A stretch of DNA of 60,000 nt, taken from contig NC_049980.1 in assembly GCF_000003815.2 (NCBI RefSeq), positions 22,211,249-22,271,248 of the forward strand. The letters are read 5' to 3'. This stretch comes from Branchiostoma floridae (Eukaryota > Chordata > Leptocardii > Amphioxiformes > Branchiostomatidae). The notes under the pieces are model-generated. The model was not told the origin of the DNA. It did not search any database and saw only the letters and a program-made list of their open reading frames with translations. Of the stretch, positions 57,906-60,000 are shown piece by piece (position 1 is the stretch's first letter; each line of letters begins with the position of its first letter). Made by a program: the position numbers and the translations under genes.

Positions 57906-60000
57906 AATGAACCGGGAAACGAAGTACACCGTTTATTTTCTCGGGGAGAGGGGCGTAAGTGGCTGTCAAACTTTGCAGGCTACGCGACCTGAATGTCGAC
58001 CCGAGAACAGTGCTGATTGAAATTATTCCTTTGTGACTTTCTTAAAGAGACTTTTATGGTAAATGTATTTCTTTAAGAAGGAAAAGTAAGCCTCTTATCT
58101 TCTTAGAAAGACGCCTATATGACTTGTAGATGTTCCAACACAGGTGACCTAGGTGTCCGACAGAGAATATTCTGATTGAAAAGCACTATCTTATTGTTCT
58201 TCAGAAAGCTAGCGTATACGTCTTCGTTTTCCTCCTCATGCGGCCAAGATGAAAGTATACCTTTGGAAGAGTAAGTTTTCAGAAGAGTTAAAAGTATGCC
58301 GGGAACAAAGTGGTAGAGTTTGAGAAATTGAAGCTCTTGAACATTGTGTCATGTGTTCTAAAGATGTCTACCCTTTCGATTTGAAGTCTTATAAAAGAGG
58401 AAATAAGTTAACTACTTTGCTACGAAACATTTTGTGGACCCCCCTAAGTAGCCCGTAAAATGCCACAGGAATTGGTAAACCTACAAGTGAATAGTGTGGA
58501 GTATTCATTTTTAGATTACCTTGTACCCATGGCTACACTTCATAACGGTCCAGGGAAATTTTAAACAAACCTACTCATATAAACACTGACGGACATTTGA
58601 TTTGGTAATGTAAAAGCAGATATGTTTATCAACGAATTAATGTGAAGATTTGGTATATCAACATGCAAAAGCAGATATGTTCTGTGGCATATTTTGAATA
58701 CACGTATTGGTTGCGAAAAAAATGCAGTTGGAGCAGAAGAATGAGTTAGATAAAATGTTGCGTCTGGCTCGTACTTCCTTTTAAGCCTTTAACGTTACAG
58801 GTTGTAACAGATTTGACCATTTATCCCATTATCCTTCATGTTAGTGGAGCATATTCTTTTCACTATCACCGTAATGCCGAAGTAACAGTACATAATTGAA
58901 ATACTCTAGGGCATTTGATGAGATAAAGTCGTGATAATCAAAGTTTGGCGCCAAAACTTTGATGTCTAAAATGACTCTGATAATAAGATAATTGAAAATA
59001 GCCATTAAATGATGCATTAGAATATACTGAGAAGGAAATTAGCTATCTTAATACAAATATGTCACGTCGGAAACCCACCTTCCTTATATGGCAATCATTT
59101 ACGTAATTCTTCAACGCCAATTATGGTCATTTCTACACGTGAATTTTCCACATTTAAACTCAGTGGTTACCATATTTGGTAATTGCAATATATCCAGAAA
59201 TCTAGGACCGGCTTTTGGTGGGTAAAGTGTACGGAATCCAATACTTGGGGTAAACAATGCATTGAGATAATTTCTGTCAATAAAGCAAAATGTACTTAAT
59301 AGTTATGTGATAATTAAGGATTCTACAAGTGTACCACATGATTCTATTGTCCTTTTCCAGTACAGTTAAAAACTACAATGCATTTTCATGCACATTCTCA
59401 ATGCTAGCAATGATCAGCACCAAAATGCGCACAAATGTGTACACATTGAGTAGCATTGTAAGCTATCAAACCTATTACAGTACATTGTGTATCTTTAGTA
59501 TGTCGAATGCTCGAAAACAACAGCAAATCATGCGTCCACTGAATCTTAGCGGTCGGATATACCGGCCTTATGAGCAGTGTTTTGTATACATGTTAGCAGA
59601 ATATCACCACTTGCGCGCGATAAAGTGTTTTCAACACTGCCCGCGCTAGACATCCTCTAAACTGACAACTCTTATTCGCTTCTTAATACAACCAGAGATA
59701 AAAGCCACAACTTCTACAAGCTACACGCTGCCAAAAACGTACGGTTTAAGTCATCACTTAAGTCTGACAGTTTGTTCAATTACGTGCTTTTACAGCAAAG
59801 TGCGCTTTTTCTGGGGGAAGGGATAGACGGCGCGGACGAAATGCGTCTGGGTTCAGGGGTTCAATGAGAAAATGGCTGGTAAAAGCGCGGGATAAAGCCC
59901 CATCCAGACGGCAACCACTAACAGAGGATCACTCTGATCGAGGTAACGAAATTCCGCAAATGGAGACTAATTCGCAGCGTAACTATCCCGGTCATCTCCC
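57906..60000 (+). other. Intron or intergenic after the 57.7-kb exon
   Basis: AT-rich. A 27-bp near-palindrome centred on TTTGGCGCCAAA lies at 58937-58963. AAAAGCAGATATGTT is repeated near 58611 and 58666. No second exon is recognised before the window ends. Confidence 0.5.
58937..58963 (+). promoter_or_regulatory. Near-perfect palindrome with E2F-type core
   Basis: The core TTTGGCGCCAAA (58944-58955) is a perfect 12-bp palindrome of two E2F half-sites. The palindrome extends to ATCAAAG...CTTTGAT with one unpaired base. Confidence 0.5.

Noticed and set aside
59412-59430. TCAGCACCAAAATGCGC as a seventh RE1 site
   Set aside because: The left half-site matches but the GGACAG half is missing.
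1-60000. CRISPR arrays, operons, rRNA and complete tRNA genes
   Set aside because: The sequence is a eukaryotic intron-containing region, and no regular spacer array or full cloverleaf was found.

Overview
The window looks like nuclear DNA of an invertebrate deuterostome, most probably a cephalochordate (amphioxus). The basis is spliced animal genes with GT/AG introns, AT-rich intergenic DNA full of tRNA-derived SINEs and hairpin elements, and a protein (Otp) whose homeodomain is nearly identical to the vertebrate one but whose flanks differ. Nothing bacterial, viral or organellar is visible. The species assignment is an inference.

Region 1 (1-about 11.6 kb, + strand): the 3' sixteen exons of SKIC3/TTC37, the tetratricopeptide scaffold of the Ski complex that feeds RNA to the cytoplasmic exosome. 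About 1,444 codons are present; the N-terminal exons lie left of the window. Two points stand out. One continuous 2.1-kb exon carries almost half of the protein. Around exons 14-15 there is a patchwork of tandem duplications mixing exon and intron pieces.

Region 2 (11.6-31.6 kb): a gene-poor interval between two convergent genes. It holds GC/CpG-rich patches that look regulatory, a 22-bp perfect inverted repeat, a degenerate repeat field, an element with a 163-bp tandem array, a 93-bp exact direct repeat, and a SINE split by a palindromic insertion flanked by a 12-bp duplication.

Region 3 (31.6-46.6 kb, - strand): the complete coding region of the homeobox gene orthopedia (Otp) in three exons, encoding 316 residues. 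The homeodomain is split by an intron after position 46, and a C-terminal OAR-like motif is present. Intron 2 is 12.7 kb. A CCAAT-containing proximal promoter lies upstream of exon 1.

Region 4 (46.6-60 kb): intergenic DNA with another tRNA-derived SINE, RFX X-box-like and E2F-like palindromes, an isolated TATA box in GC-rich DNA, and at 57.69 kb a plausible first coding exon on the + strand of an unidentified gene divergent from Otp.

The most striking signal is not a gene. The 17-mer TTCAGCACCAAGGACAG, which is the REST/NRSF response element (RE1/NRSE) apart from its last four bases, occurs five times exactly and once with one substitution. A further degenerate copy is also present. The copies lie in a TTC37 intron, the intergenic interval and Otp intron 2, mostly with unrelated flanks. 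This suggests a REST-type silencer array around a neuroendocrine transcription-factor gene, or else a short dispersed repeat carrying RE1.
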